Source: Paraburkholderia sp. Ac-20340 (lineage in GTDB: Bacteria; Pseudomonadota; Gammaproteobacteria; Burkholderiales; Burkholderiaceae). From it: 64,000 bases of DNA. The notes beneath the pieces were generated by a model that saw only the letters and a list, made by a program, of their open reading frames with translations, did no database searches and was not told where the DNA came from. The translations under genes and the position numbers were made by a program. The stretch is from positions 372,001-436,000 of the forward strand of contig NZ_JAAGPR010000002.1 of the NCBI RefSeq assembly GCF_017104965.1. Direction: 5' to 3'. Below are positions 36,903 to 45,740 of the stretch, piece by piece. Positions within the stretch are counted from its first letter, which is position 1. Each line of letters opens with the position of its first letter.

Positions 36903-38960
36903 ATGAACCGTTATCCCCTCTGGAAATATGTCGTGATGGTCGTGGCGCTTGCCATCGGCCTCGTGTACACATTGCCCAATTTCTTCGGCGAAGCGCCCGC
37001 GGTCCAGGTGTCGAGCGGTAAAGCGACCGTCAAGCTCGGCTCCGACACGCTCGCCCAGGTCGAATCGGCCGTCGCCGCCGCCAACATCAAGGCCGACGAC
37101 GTCACCTTCGACAACTCGTCGATGAACGCGAATATCCGCGTGCGTGTGGCCGACACCGACACCCAGCTGCGTCTGAAGGACGCACTGAACCACGCGCTGA
37201 ACGCCGATCCGAGCGATCCGCAGTACATCGTCGCGCTGAATCTGCAAAGCGCCTCGCCGCGCTGGCTGACGGCGCTGCACGCGCTGCCGATGTACCTCGG
37301 TCTGGACCTGCGCGGCGGCGTGCACTTCCTGCTCCAGGTGGACATGAACGGCGCGCTCAACAAGAAGCTCGATTCCGACGCTTCGGACGCCCGCTCGATC
37401 CTGCGCGACAAGACCATCCGTGACGGCGGCGTGAACCGCGTCGGTCAGACGGTGGTGATCAATTTCGCCGATCCGGCCGTGGCCGATCAGGCCAGCAAGG
37501 TGCTCTCGGGCACGGGCGGCGTGAGCGAACTGTCGTGGTCCACGCAGAACAATCCTGAAGGCGGCGTGCAGCTGGTCGGCACGTTCACGCCGGCGGTCAA
37601 GAAGGCCGTGCAGGATGCCGCGCTCAAGCAGAACATCCAGACGCTGCATAACCGCGTGAACGAACTGGGCGTGTCCGAGCCCGTGATCCAGCAGCAAGGC
37701 GACGACCGCATCGTGGTCGAACTGCCGGGCGTGCAGGACACCGCGAAGGCGAAGGACATCATCGGCCGTACGGCGACGCTCGAAGCGCGCCTCGCCGACC
37801 CGAACGGCCTGCACCCGAACCCGACCGATCCGGTCCCGCCGGGCGACGAGCTGTTCACGCAAGGCAACGCCGCACCGGTGCTGCTGCGCAAGCAGGTGAT
37901 CTTCACCGGCGACCGCATCATCGACGCATCGGCTGGCTTTGACGAACATCAGCGTCCGTCCGTGAACATCCGCCTCGACTCGGCCGGCGGCCGCGCCGTG
38001 GGTCAGGTGTCGCGCGACAACATCGGCAAGCCGATGGCGATGGTGCTGTTCGAAAAGGGCAAGGGCGAAGTGCTGACGGTGGCGACCATCCAGTCGGAAC
38101 TGGGCGACCGCTTCCAGATCACGGGCCAGCCCACGGCACAAGCCGCAACCGATCTCGCGCTGCTGCTGCGCGCCGGTTCGCTCGCCGCGCCGATGGACAT
38201 CATCGAAGAACGTACGGTCGGTCCGAGCCTCGGTGCGGACAACATCCGCAAGGGCTTCGATTCGGTGGTCTACGGCTTTGCCGCGATCGCCGTGTTCATG
38301 CTCTGCTACTACCTGCTGTTCGGTCTGATCTCGATGATCGGCCTGTCGGTGAACCTGCTGCTGCTGGTGGCCGTGCTCTCGATGATGCAGGCCACGCTGA
38401 CGCTGCCGGGTATTGCCGCTATCGCGCTCGCGCTCGGTATGGCGATTGACGCGAACGTGCTGATCAACGAGCGCGTGCGTGAAGAACTGCGCAACGGCGC
38501 GCCGCCGCAACTGGCGATCCAGAATGGTTACGCGCACGCCTGGGCGACGATTCTCGACTCGAACGTGACCACGCTGATCGCCGGTCTCGCCCTGCTGGCC
38601 TTCGGTTCGGGCCCGGTGCGCGGTTTCGCGATCGTGCACTGTATCGGCATTCTGACCTCGATGTTCTCGGCCGTGTTCTTCTCGCGCGGTCTCGTGAACC
38701 TCTGGTACGGCGGCAAGAAGAAGCTCAAGACGCTGGCAGTCGGTCAGGTGTGGCGTCCGGAACCGGAAGCGGCGGGTGCACCCGCACTGAGCGCCGAAGA
38801 CACGGACACCGACACGGGCCGCGCGCTCGCCTCGAACGCCGCAAAGCGTCAAGCCGCTCAGCCTGCGAAGGCCGGCGCCAAGGGTGGCGCACGCGCGAAG
38901 CCGACGGTTCGCCGCCGGAACGACCCCAGCAGCCCCGACAACACCGGTTCGTCCCGCTGA
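36903..38960 (+). CDS. secD: protein translocase subunit SecD
   Basis: A 685-aa inner-membrane RND-like protein that uses the proton gradient to help release secreted proteins into the periplasm. The start MNRYPLWKYVVMVVALAIG holds the first helix; a large periplasmic P1 domain follows, with GLDLRGGVHFLLQVDMN, and five clustered C-terminal helices include GMAIDANVLINERVREELR, the signature of SecD. A polar, Lys/Ala-rich C-terminal tail of about 70 residues extends beyond the E. coli protein. It is 15 bp before secF. Confidence 0.97.
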   Translation: MNRYPLWKYVVMVVALAIGLVYTLPNFFGEAPAVQVSSGKATVKLGSDTLAQVESAVAAANIKADDVTFDNSSMNANIRVRVADTDTQLRLKDALNHALNADPSDPQYIVALNLQSASPRWLTALHALPMYLGLDLRGGVHFLLQVDMNGALNKKLDSDASDARSILRDKTIRDGGVNRVGQTVVINFADPAVADQASKVLSGTGGVSELSWSTQNNPEGGVQLVGTFTPAVKKAVQDAALKQNIQTLHNRVNELGVSEPVIQQQGDDRIVVELPGVQDTAKAKDIIGRTATLEARLADPNGLHPNPTDPVPPGDELFTQGNAAPVLLRKQVIFTGDRIIDASAGFDEHQRPSVNIRLDSAGGRAVGQVSRDNIGKPMAMVLFEKGKGEVLTVATIQSELGDRFQITGQPTAQAATDLALLLRAGSLAAPMDIIEERTVGPSLGADNIRKGFDSVVYGFAAIAVFMLCYYLLFGLISMIGLSVNLLLLVAVLSMMQATLTLPGIAAIALALGMAIDANVLINERVREELRNGAPPQLAIQNGYAHAWATILDSNVTTLIAGLALLAFGSGPVRGFAIVHCIGILTSMFSAVFFSRGLVNLWYGGKKKLKTLAVGQVWRPEPEAAGAPALSAEDTDTDTGRALASNAAKRQAAQPAKAGAKGGARAKPTVRRRNDPSSPDNTGSSR

Positions 38961-38975
38961 TACGGAGACTAGAAA

Positions 38976-39926
38976 ATGGAATTTTTCCGCATCCGCAAAG
39001 ACATCCCGTTCATGAAGCACGCGTTGATCTTCAACGCGATCTCCTTCATTACGTTTATCGCGGCGGTGTTCTTCCTGTTCCACCGCGGCCTGCATCTGTC
39101 GATCGAGTTCACCGGCGGTACGGTCGTCGAAGTGCAGTATCCGCAGGCGGTGCCGCTCGAACCGGTGCGCGATTCGCTCGCGAAGATCGGTTACGGCGAC
39201 GCCCAGGTGCAGAACTTCGGCACCTCGCGTGACGTGCTGATCCGCCTGCCGATCAAGCAGGGCCTTTCCTCGGCCCAGCAGAGCGACCAGGTGATGACCA
39301 CGCTGAAAGCCGCCGAACCGCAGGTTCAGCTGCAGCGCGTGGAGTTCGTCGGCCCGCAGGTCGGCAAGGAACTCGCCACCGACGGCCTGCTCGCGCTCGC
39401 CTGCGTGGTGGCCGGCATCATCATCTATCTGTCGTTCCGCTTCGAGTGGAAATACGCCGTCGCCGGCGTGATCGCCAACCTGCACGACGTGGTGATCATT
39501 CTGGGCTTCTTCGCGTTCTTCCAGTGGGAGTTCTCGCTCTCCGTGCTGGCCGCGGTGCTCGCTGTGCTCGGTTATTCGGTGAACGAATCGGTCGTTATCT
39601 TCGACCGGATTCGCGAAACCTTCCGCCGCGAACGCAAGATGAGCGTGACCGAGGTGATCAACCACGCGATCACGAGCACGATGTCGCGAACCATCATCAC
39701 CCACGGCTGTACGGAAATGATGGTGCTGTCGATGTTCTTCTTCGGCGGCCCGACGCTGCACTACTTCGCACTGGCGCTGACGGTGGGTATTCTGTTCGGT
39801 ATCTACTCGTCGGTGTTCGTGGCGGCATCGCTGTCGATGTGGCTCGGCGTGAAGCGCGAAGACCTCATCAAGGACAAGAAGGACAAGTTCGATCCGAACG
39901 ATCCGAACGCAGGCGCACAGGTTTAA
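38976..39926 (+). CDS. secF: protein translocase subunit SecF
   Basis: A 316-aa six-helix membrane partner of SecD. The N-terminal FHRGLHLSIEFTGGTVVEVQ matches the SecF signature, and VNESVVIFDRIRETFRRERK together with SRTIITHGCTEMMVLSMFFFGG mark the transmembrane core that carries the proton path. The length matches E. coli SecF (323 aa). It is the last gene of the Sec operon and is followed by a strong terminator. Confidence 0.97.
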   Translation: MEFFRIRKDIPFMKHALIFNAISFITFIAAVFFLFHRGLHLSIEFTGGTVVEVQYPQAVPLEPVRDSLAKIGYGDAQVQNFGTSRDVLIRLPIKQGLSSAQQSDQVMTTLKAAEPQVQLQRVEFVGPQVGKELATDGLLALACVVAGIIIYLSFRFEWKYAVAGVIANLHDVVIILGFFAFFQWEFSLSVLAAVLAVLGYSVNESVVIFDRIRETFRRERKMSVTEVINHAITSTMSRTIITHGCTEMMVLSMFFFGGPTLHYFALALTVGILFGIYSSVFVAASLSMWLGVKREDLIKDKKDKFDPNDPNAGAQV

Positions 39927-39946
39927 GCACCTGTCCTTCGTCGAAT

Positions 39947-39977
39947 AAAAAGCCCCGCGAATCTCGCGGGGCTTTTT
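39947..39977. terminator. terminator after secF
   Basis: AAAAAGCCCCGCGA (39947-39960), ATC loop, TCGCGGGGCTTTTT (39964-39977): a 14-bp perfect stem with A and T tracts on both sides, serving secF and the convergent yceI operon. Confidence 0.95.
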
Positions 39978-40028
39978 CGTTTCCGGGCGGCCGATTTTGG
40001 GCTTAAGCGTTGGCCTCAAGCGTCGGAC

Positions 40029-40631
40029 CTACTGCTTGATGCCCTCGGCCTGAATATGCAGCTTCGTCTTCATGCTGAAGCCGTACTTCTTGCCCATATC
40101 CATGCCGAAGTCGTCGCGATCGAATTCGGCTTCGGCTTCCACGCCGCAGACCTCGCGCTTGAGCATCGGATGCGGCATGCACTTGAACGAGTCGATTTCC
40201 AGCTTCACGGGCTTCGTCACGCCATGAAGCGTGAGCGTGCCGATCACTTCCTTCGGCTTGTCGCCGTCGAATACGATCTGCGTGCCCTTGTAAGTGGCGG
40301 CCGGATACTTCGCGACGTCGAAGAACTCTGTGCCGCGCAAATGCTTGTCGAGCTCCGTATTGCCGGTCTGCACCGAAGCGGGATCGATGCTGACGTCGAC
40401 CGTGCCGGTTTTCGCCGCGCGGTCGAGCGTGACCGTGCCCGTGGTCTTCGTGAACTTGCCGCGCCACACCGATAAACCGGCGAAGTGATCGGCTTCGAAG
40501 CTCGGGTAAGTGTGATTGGGATCGAGCTGATAGGTGTCGGCGGCCTGCGCCATCGACGGGGCGAGCGACGCGGCAATCGACAGCGCGGCAGCCCCGGCGG
40601 TCATGACGCTTTTCAACACGAAATTATTCAA
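40029..40631 (-). CDS. YceI-family periplasmic lipid-binding protein (first copy)
   Basis: A 200-aa secreted protein with a signal peptide of about 30 residues (start [20 protein letters not shown], probable cleavage after AQA30). The mature part starts [19 protein letters not shown], the YceI lipocalin-like barrel that binds long-chain isoprenoids, with [21 protein letters not shown] and [12 protein letters not shown] as typical strands. Two cysteines in the mature domain ([15 protein letters not shown]) may form a disulfide. It is 75 bp downstream of a second YceI gene on the same strand. Confidence 0.92.
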   Translation of the reverse strand: MNNFVLKSVMTAGAAALSIAASLAPSMAQAADTYQLDPNHTYPSFEADHFAGLSVWRGKFTKTTGTVTLDRAAKTGTVDVSIDPASVQTGNTELDKHLRGTEFFDVAKYPAATYKGTQIVFDGDKPKEVIGTLTLHGVTKPVKLEIDSFKCMPHPMLKREVCGVEAEAEFDRDDFGMDMGKKYGFSMKTKLHIQAEGIKQ

Positions 40632-40706
40632 GTACGCCTCCTTTCTTCGCTACGTGGTGGTGATACCGGAACCGCATCGCCGCACTGGCGGTGAAGCGAA
40701 ACAGCA

Positions 40707-41279
40707 CTAACGCCGTGCGACGACGATGTGAAACTTGATCAGCACTTCGTCGGCGACGCGCGACGTATCCTTCCACTGCCCCATGCCGATGCCGAACGCC
40801 AGGCGGTGAACCGGCAAGGTGCCGTCGTAGGTCTGCGTCGCACCCTGCTGCGTGAGCACGACGGGCACGGCGACACGCTCCGTATGTCCCTTGATCGTCA
40901 GATCGCCGCTCACGCTGTACTGGTTCGGCCCGGTCGTGGCGATCGAGGTGGAAACGAAAGTCGCCTGCGGCCAGGCCGCCGCATCGAACCACTCGGGCCC
41001 GCGCACCGACTCGTTATAGGTCGAATCGCCCAGATCGTAGCTGGCCGTGTCCACCGTCAGCCGCGCGCTGCCCGCCGCGGGCTTCGCCGGATCGAAGTCG
41101 ATCCGCGCGTCGAACTTCGTGAAGCTGCCCGCCACCCGCACGCCCAACTGGCGCGAGATGGCCTCGACCGTGCTGCTGTCCGCGTCGAGTTGTGCGCCTG
41201 CGTAGCCCGCGTCGAGCGCCAGCGCGCCCGCCAGCAAGGCGTACGCCACGACGCGTGCCCGTCTTGTCGATCTATCCAT
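40707..41279 (-). CDS. YceI-family periplasmic protein (second copy)
   Basis: A 190-aa paralogue of the neighbouring gene. The signal peptide is about residues 1-29 (start MDRSTRRARVVAYALLAGAL, cleavage after AGA29). The mature part has RVAGSFTKFDARIDFDP, SYNE-like STYNESVRGPEWFDAAAWPQ and GDLTIKGHTERVAVPV, the YceI fold. ATG 41279 places the signal peptide correctly; longer upstream frames are unconserved. A cytochrome b561 gene often accompanies such pairs in relatives but is not seen here. The 251-bp gap to pqiA shows no other gene. Confidence 0.88.
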   Translation of the reverse strand: MDRSTRRARVVAYALLAGALALDAGYAGAQLDADSSTVEAISRQLGVRVAGSFTKFDARIDFDPAKPAAGSARLTVDTASYDLGDSTYNESVRGPEWFDAAAWPQATFVSTSIATTGPNQYSVSGDLTIKGHTERVAVPVVLTQQGATQTYDGTLPVHRLAFGIGMGQWKDTSRVADEVLIKFHIVVARR

Positions 41280-41530
41280 GGCCCACCCCGAGCCGGGCGC
41301 TCCCGCAGCTCCGCGCACCCGACGCCCGCGCGGATGCACTGGAGGCGCAGCCGGCCAAACCGGCCGCCCAACTGCAAAGATAGCCCAACGGCTGCAAACA
41401 AGCAGAAGCGGCCTGAGCAGATCGCCCCCTGCCGCGCTCGCGCGCACCGACGCGGCAAACATGGCACACTCCTGCGCCCGCCGAGCTGCCTCGGCAAACC
41501 AGATGCGCGGCGCAAGCCGCCTTTGGTAAC

Positions 41531-42463
41531 ATGAACAACGAGGGCTCTACCGGCAATGCAGACTCGATCGACAGCCGCGCCCGCGCTGCTCGTCCCCGTT
41601 CACGTCGTTTTGCGTCATCTATCCGCATGGCCCAGGACAATCTGATCGCGTGTCACGAATGCGACGCGCTCTACCGCAAGCCTCGCCTGCTGGGGCGACA
41701 GTCCGCGCGCTGCTCGCGTTGCGGCGCCGCGCTCTATCAAAGCAGCTCGGCGCAACTCGACCGCATCTGTGCGATCACCGTCGCCGCGCTCGTCACCTTC
41801 ATCATCGCGCAGTCGTTTCCAATCATCGAACTCGACGCCAACGGCATCACCTCGGAGTCGAGCCTGTTCGGCGCACTCGTGGTGCTATGGAACGAGGACA
41901 TGGAGATCGTCGCGGTGATGGTCTTCTGCGCAACCATCCTCTTTCCGCTCACCGAGATGGTCGCGCTGCTCTACGTGCTGCTGCCGATCCGGCGCGGCTT
42001 CATTCCACCAGGTTTTAACCAGGTACTGCGTGCGATCCAGTTCGTGCGGCCGTGGGGCATGCTCGAAGTCTTCATGCTGGGCGTGCTCATCACCATCGTC
42101 AAAATGGTGAGCCTCGCGCGCGTGATCCCGGAAACGGCGCTGTTCGCCTTCGGCGTGCTCACGCTGATGTTCACCGTGGTGGTGACGTTCGATTCGCGCA
42201 CGCTCTGGGATATCGCCGACGCGCTGCGCGCGGGTGCGCGCCAGGCCCGTCGTCCGGCTGGCAGCGCTGGGCTGGGCGGCCACGAGATCGATCCCGACGG
42301 GCTGAGCGACCCCGGCGTGCCGCCCACGCTGGGCGGGCCCGAGGCGGGAAGCGCAGTGAATCCCGCCCCTGCCGCGGAGCATCCTGTCGGCGAACCCGAG
42401 ATCCGCGATCCTTCCGCGCCGAAGCCCGGCGGCCCGACCACGCCCGGATGGAAGCCGCGATGA
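41531..42463 (+). CDS. pqiA: PqiA-like integral membrane protein, N-terminal half homologue
   Basis: A 310-aa protein carrying one zinc-ribbon (CHECDALYRKPRLLGRQSAR then CSRCGAALY, residues about 41-65) followed by a paraquat-inducible PqiA domain with about four membrane helices. The C-terminal 80 residues are Pro/Gly-rich and probably cytoplasmic. E. coli PqiA (417 aa) joins two such domains; here they are split into adjacent genes. ATG 41627 (MAQDNLIACHECD) is an equally plausible start. It begins the pqi operon whose MCE protein is thought to move lipid between membranes. Confidence 0.88.
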   Translation: MNNEGSTGNADSIDSRARAARPRSRRFASSIRMAQDNLIACHECDALYRKPRLLGRQSARCSRCGAALYQSSSAQLDRICAITVAALVTFIIAQSFPIIELDANGITSESSLFGALVVLWNEDMEIVAVMVFCATILFPLTEMVALLYVLLPIRRGFIPPGFNQVLRAIQFVRPWGMLEVFMLGVLITIVKMVSLARVIPETALFAFGVLTLMFTVVVTFDSRTLWDIADALRAGARQARRPAGSAGLGGHEIDPDGLSDPGVPPTLGGPEAGSAVNPAPAAEHPVGEPEIRDPSAPKPGGPTTPGWKPR

Positions 42464-42512
42464 AACCGACACTGAAGCGTCCGCAGAAAACCGCGCGCAC
42501 CGAGGCACGCCG

Positions 42513-43184
42513 ATGAAATACCTCACCGCCACCGACGCCGGCCTGATCTCCTGCCACGCCTGCGGCCATCTGCAGCCGCGTGCCCGCACGCGCGCCGGCC
42601 ACGCCCATCAGCGCTGCCAGCGCTGCAACTCGCCGCTGCATCTGCGCCATCCCGACAGCCTCGCGCGCACCTGGGCGCTGCTGATCGCGGCCGCGCTGCT
42701 CTACATTCCGGCGAACCTGCTGCCGGTCATGCACACGGCCTCGCTCGTCGGCGACGAAGACGACACGATCATGAGCGGCGTCGTGTACTTCTGGACCTCC
42801 GGCGACGCGCCGCTCGCGGTGATCGTCTTCATCGCCAGTATTCTGGTGCCGATGCTCAAGCTCAGCGTCATCGCACTGCTTTGTTTCACCTCGCAGCGCC
42901 GCTCCACCTGGCGCCCGGTCGAGCGCACCAAGCTCTACCGGCTGGTCGAATTCATCGGCCGCTGGTCGATGCTGGACATCTTCGTGGTCACCCTGACCGT
43001 GGCGCTGGTACGCTTCCAGTCGCTTGCGGTGATCACGGCGGGGCCCGGCGCAATCGCATTCGGCTCGGTCGTGATCCTGACGATGATGGCGTCGATGCAG
43101 TTCGACCCGCGCCTGATCTGGGACCCGGTGGACGAAGACAAACAGCAACCCACGCAACACTCTCAGGATCACCCACATGAATAG
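42513..43184 (+). CDS. PqiA-like integral membrane protein, C-terminal half homologue
   Basis: A 223-aa second PqiA domain: an N-terminal zinc-ribbon-like motif (ISCHACGHLQPRAR, then HQRCQRCNSPLH) and about four membrane helices, including WALLIAAALLYIPANLLPVM with the PANLLPVM signature of the family. Its last eight bases overlap the pqiB start, indicating translational coupling. Together with the preceding gene it makes up a full PqiA. Confidence 0.9.
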   Translation: MKYLTATDAGLISCHACGHLQPRARTRAGHAHQRCQRCNSPLHLRHPDSLARTWALLIAAALLYIPANLLPVMHTASLVGDEDDTIMSGVVYFWTSGDAPLAVIVFIASILVPMLKLSVIALLCFTSQRRSTWRPVERTKLYRLVEFIGRWSMLDIFVVTLTVALVRFQSLAVITAGPGAIAFGSVVILTMMASMQFDPRLIWDPVDEDKQQPTQHSQDHPHE

Positions 43185-44814
43185 TCCGAAAGGACCGAAT
43201 CCGCCGCCGGGCGGGGGCTCGCTGCCGCCCGACCTGCCCGAGCCGGACATCGTCAAGCCCAAACGCTGGCTGCCCTCGCTCGTCTGGATCGTGCCGCTCG
43301 TGGCGGCGCTGATCGGCGTGGCGCTCGTGGTGAAGTCGGTCGCCATGCGCGGGCCGACCATCACGATCAGCTTCATGACCGCCGAGGGCCTGGAGCCCGG
43401 CAAGACCAAGGTCAAGTACAAGGACGTCGAGATCGGCTCGGTGCGGGCCATCAAGCTTTCGCCGAATCTCTCGCGCGTGCTGGTGACGGTCGAACTCACC
43501 AAGGACGCCGAAAACTTCGCCAAGAAGGACAGCCACTACTGGGTGGTGCGTCCGCGCGTGGGCGCGAGCGGCGTTTCGGGTCTCGGCACGCTGCTTTCGG
43601 GCTCCTATATCGGCGCCGATGCCGGCCGTTCGGACGAAACCGCCAGCGAATTCACCGGGCTGGAAACCCCGCCCGCCGTGACCATCGACGAAAAAGGCCA
43701 TCGCTACACGCTGCATAGCGAAACGCTCGGCTCGCTCGATATCGGCACGCCGATCTTCTATCGCCGCATCCAGGTGGGCCAGGTCACGGGCTATTCGCTC
43801 GACAAGGACGGCACGGGCGTGACGGTGCAGGTGTTCGTCAGCGCGCCTTACGACCAGTACGTGGGCACCAACACGCGCTGGTGGCATGCCAGCGGCGTGA
43901 ACGTGCAACTGGATTCGAGCGGCATCAAGGTCAACACGCAGTCGCTCGCGACCGTCGTGGTGGGCGGCCTCGCCTTCCAGTCGCCGGCCGGCCAGACGAT
44001 GGGCCCGCAGGCGCCCGACAACGCCACCTTCACGCTCGCCTCGGACGAAAGCGAAGGGATGCGCGAACCGGACGGCGCGCCGGTGCGCGTGGTGATGTAC
44101 TTCAACCAGTCGCTGCGCGGGCTTTCGGTGGGCGCGACGGTGGACTTCCGCGGCATCGCGCTCGGCCAGGTGACGGATATCGGCATCGAATACGATCCGA
44201 AGGCGCATAACTTCACCATGCCGGTGACGATGGATCTTTACCCGCTGCGGCTGTCGCGCCGCACGCGTGGCGAAGCGCCCACGCCGCACACGCCGCAAAG
44301 CCGCGAGCTGGTCAAGCGACTCGTCGCGCGCGGGCTGCGCGGCCAGTTGCGCACGGGCAACCTGATCACCGGCCAGTTGTATATCGCGCTCGACGTGTTC
44401 CCGAAGGCCGGTCCCGCGAAGGCGGATCTCGACCGCGACCCGATGGAGCTGCCGACGGTACCGAACTCGCTGGAAGAACTGCAACAGCAGGTCGCCGACA
44501 TCACGAAGAAGCTCAATCAGATTCCGTTCGACAAGATCGGCAACAACCTGAACGAGTCGCTGAAGAACGCGAACCAGTTGTTCGGCAAGGTCAACGACGA
44601 ACTGCTGCCGCAGATGAAGGGCACGCTCGACGAAGCGCAAAAGACCTTCAGCGCCGCGCAATCCACACTGCAGCAGGATTCGCCGCTGCAATCGGACGTG
44701 CATCAGGCGCTGCAGGAACTCACGCGCACGCTGCAATCGCTCAACTCGCTCTCGGATTATCTGGAGCGCCATCCCGAATCGCTGCTGCGCGGCAAATCAG
44801 GAGACAAGCCATGA
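43177..44814 (+). CDS. pqiB: PqiB-like MCE-domain lipid transport protein
   Basis: A 545-aa membrane-anchored periplasmic protein. One N-terminal helix (residues about 32-52, WLPSLVWIVPLVAALIGVAL) is followed by MCE repeats, with GLEPGKTKVKYKDVEIGSV, LGSLDIGTPIFYRRIQVGQV and SVGATVDFRGIALGQV marking three modules. A C-terminal alpha-helical coiled coil follows from about 430. In E. coli PqiB stacks as hexameric rings spanning the periplasm. It overlaps both neighbours by a few bases (pqiC by ATGA). Confidence 0.95.
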   Translation: MNSPKGPNPPPGGGSLPPDLPEPDIVKPKRWLPSLVWIVPLVAALIGVALVVKSVAMRGPTITISFMTAEGLEPGKTKVKYKDVEIGSVRAIKLSPNLSRVLVTVELTKDAENFAKKDSHYWVVRPRVGASGVSGLGTLLSGSYIGADAGRSDETASEFTGLETPPAVTIDEKGHRYTLHSETLGSLDIGTPIFYRRIQVGQVTGYSLDKDGTGVTVQVFVSAPYDQYVGTNTRWWHASGVNVQLDSSGIKVNTQSLATVVVGGLAFQSPAGQTMGPQAPDNATFTLASDESEGMREPDGAPVRVVMYFNQSLRGLSVGATVDFRGIALGQVTDIGIEYDPKAHNFTMPVTMDLYPLRLSRRTRGEAPTPHTPQSRELVKRLVARGLRGQLRTGNLITGQLYIALDVFPKAGPAKADLDRDPMELPTVPNSLEELQQQVADITKKLNQIPFDKIGNNLNESLKNANQLFGKVNDELLPQMKGTLDEAQKTFSAAQSTLQQDSPLQSDVHQALQELTRTLQSLNSLSDYLERHPESLLRGKSGDKP

Positions 44815-45560
44815 CGTTTCGCCTGCCTCCCCTGCGGCGTCCCGCCGCCCTTTCGACGCTCGCCCCAGCGCTGGCGATCGCCGTGACACTCGCGGCGGCG
44901 CTCGCGGGCTGCGCCTCGCCAGGCAGCCGTTTCTACACGCTGAGCCCAAGCGACGACACGGCGCGCACGGCCCCGGCCGCCACCGCCGGCAATCCGGCGT
45001 GGCTGATCGAACTGGCGCCTGTCGATGTGCCGCCGCAGGTCTCCAAGGCCCAGTTGGTCGTGCAGACCGACGCCACGCAGGTGAAGGTGCTGGAACAGGA
45101 GCGCTGGGCGTCGATGCCCGGCGACGAAATCCGCCGCGCGCTGTCGGGCGATCTCACCCAGCAGCTCGATACCATCGACGTCTATGGCTCGCCGCGTCCT
45201 GACGGCGTGCCGGTGTATCGCGTCAGCGTGAACGTGCAGCGCTTCGAATCGTGGCCCGGCTCGCACGCGCTCATCGACGCGGTGTGGAGCGTGCGCGCGC
45301 TCGATTCGCAGACCGTCATGACCTGCCGCAGCGTGCTCAACGAACCGGTGGGCGACGGTTACGACGCGCTGGTGATCGGTCATCGCCGCGCGGTATCCGA
45401 TCTGTCGATGGCGATTTCGAGCGGCGTGCGCTCGCTCGCCGCCATGCCGCAGGTGAGCGTGCCTGCGGCGACGAAGAAAGGCGCGAAATCCGCCATGCCG
45501 ACAAAGCCCGTAACCAGCGTGGCCTGCCCGACGCTCGTTCCGGCGGCATCGGCAAGCTGA
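44811..45560 (+). CDS. pqiC: PqiC-like outer-membrane lipoprotein
   Basis: A 249-aa lipoprotein of the ABC-type transport auxiliary family (DUF330). The lipobox is LAGC with the acylated Cys at residue 34, after a hydrophobic signal sequence. FYTLSP soon after the Cys and the PQVSKAQLVVQTDATQVKV stretch are family-typical. Residue +2 is Ala, consistent with outer-membrane sorting. It docks PqiB at the outer membrane in E. coli. It starts inside the pqiB stop codon and ends the operon. Confidence 0.93.
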   Translation: MTFRLPPLRRPAALSTLAPALAIAVTLAAALAGCASPGSRFYTLSPSDDTARTAPAATAGNPAWLIELAPVDVPPQVSKAQLVVQTDATQVKVLEQERWASMPGDEIRRALSGDLTQQLDTIDVYGSPRPDGVPVYRVSVNVQRFESWPGSHALIDAVWSVRALDSQTVMTCRSVLNEPVGDGYDALVIGHRRAVSDLSMAISSGVRSLAAMPQVSVPAATKKGAKSAMPTKPVTSVACPTLVPAASAS

Positions 45561-45586
45561 CGCGTTCGGGTTTCCGACCCGCTTCA

Positions 45587-45631
45587 CAACGAGGGATGAC
45601 GCGGCGCGATGCGCTGCCTCATCCCTCGTTG
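45587..45631. terminator. pqi operon 3' stem-loop
   Basis: CAACGAGGGATGA (45587-45599) is matched perfectly by TCATCCCTCGTTG (45619-45631). The loop can fold further (GCGGCGC with GCGCTGC). It starts 27 bp after the pqiC stop. There is no long T-tract. Confidence 0.6.
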
Positions 45632-45740
45632 CATTTCTGCGCCCGCGCGCAGCCGGTCCGGCAAAGTCGGCCCAACAAAACCGGCTCGAAGCACGCGGCC
45701 CGCGATAATGGCGGTTTGCCTCGCTGCCCGACTCTTCTGT

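Noticed and set aside
36783..40019. Minus-strand open frame of about 1,080 codons
   Set aside because: Antisense to secD and secF, with low-complexity His/Arg/Gln translation; a codon-bias artefact.
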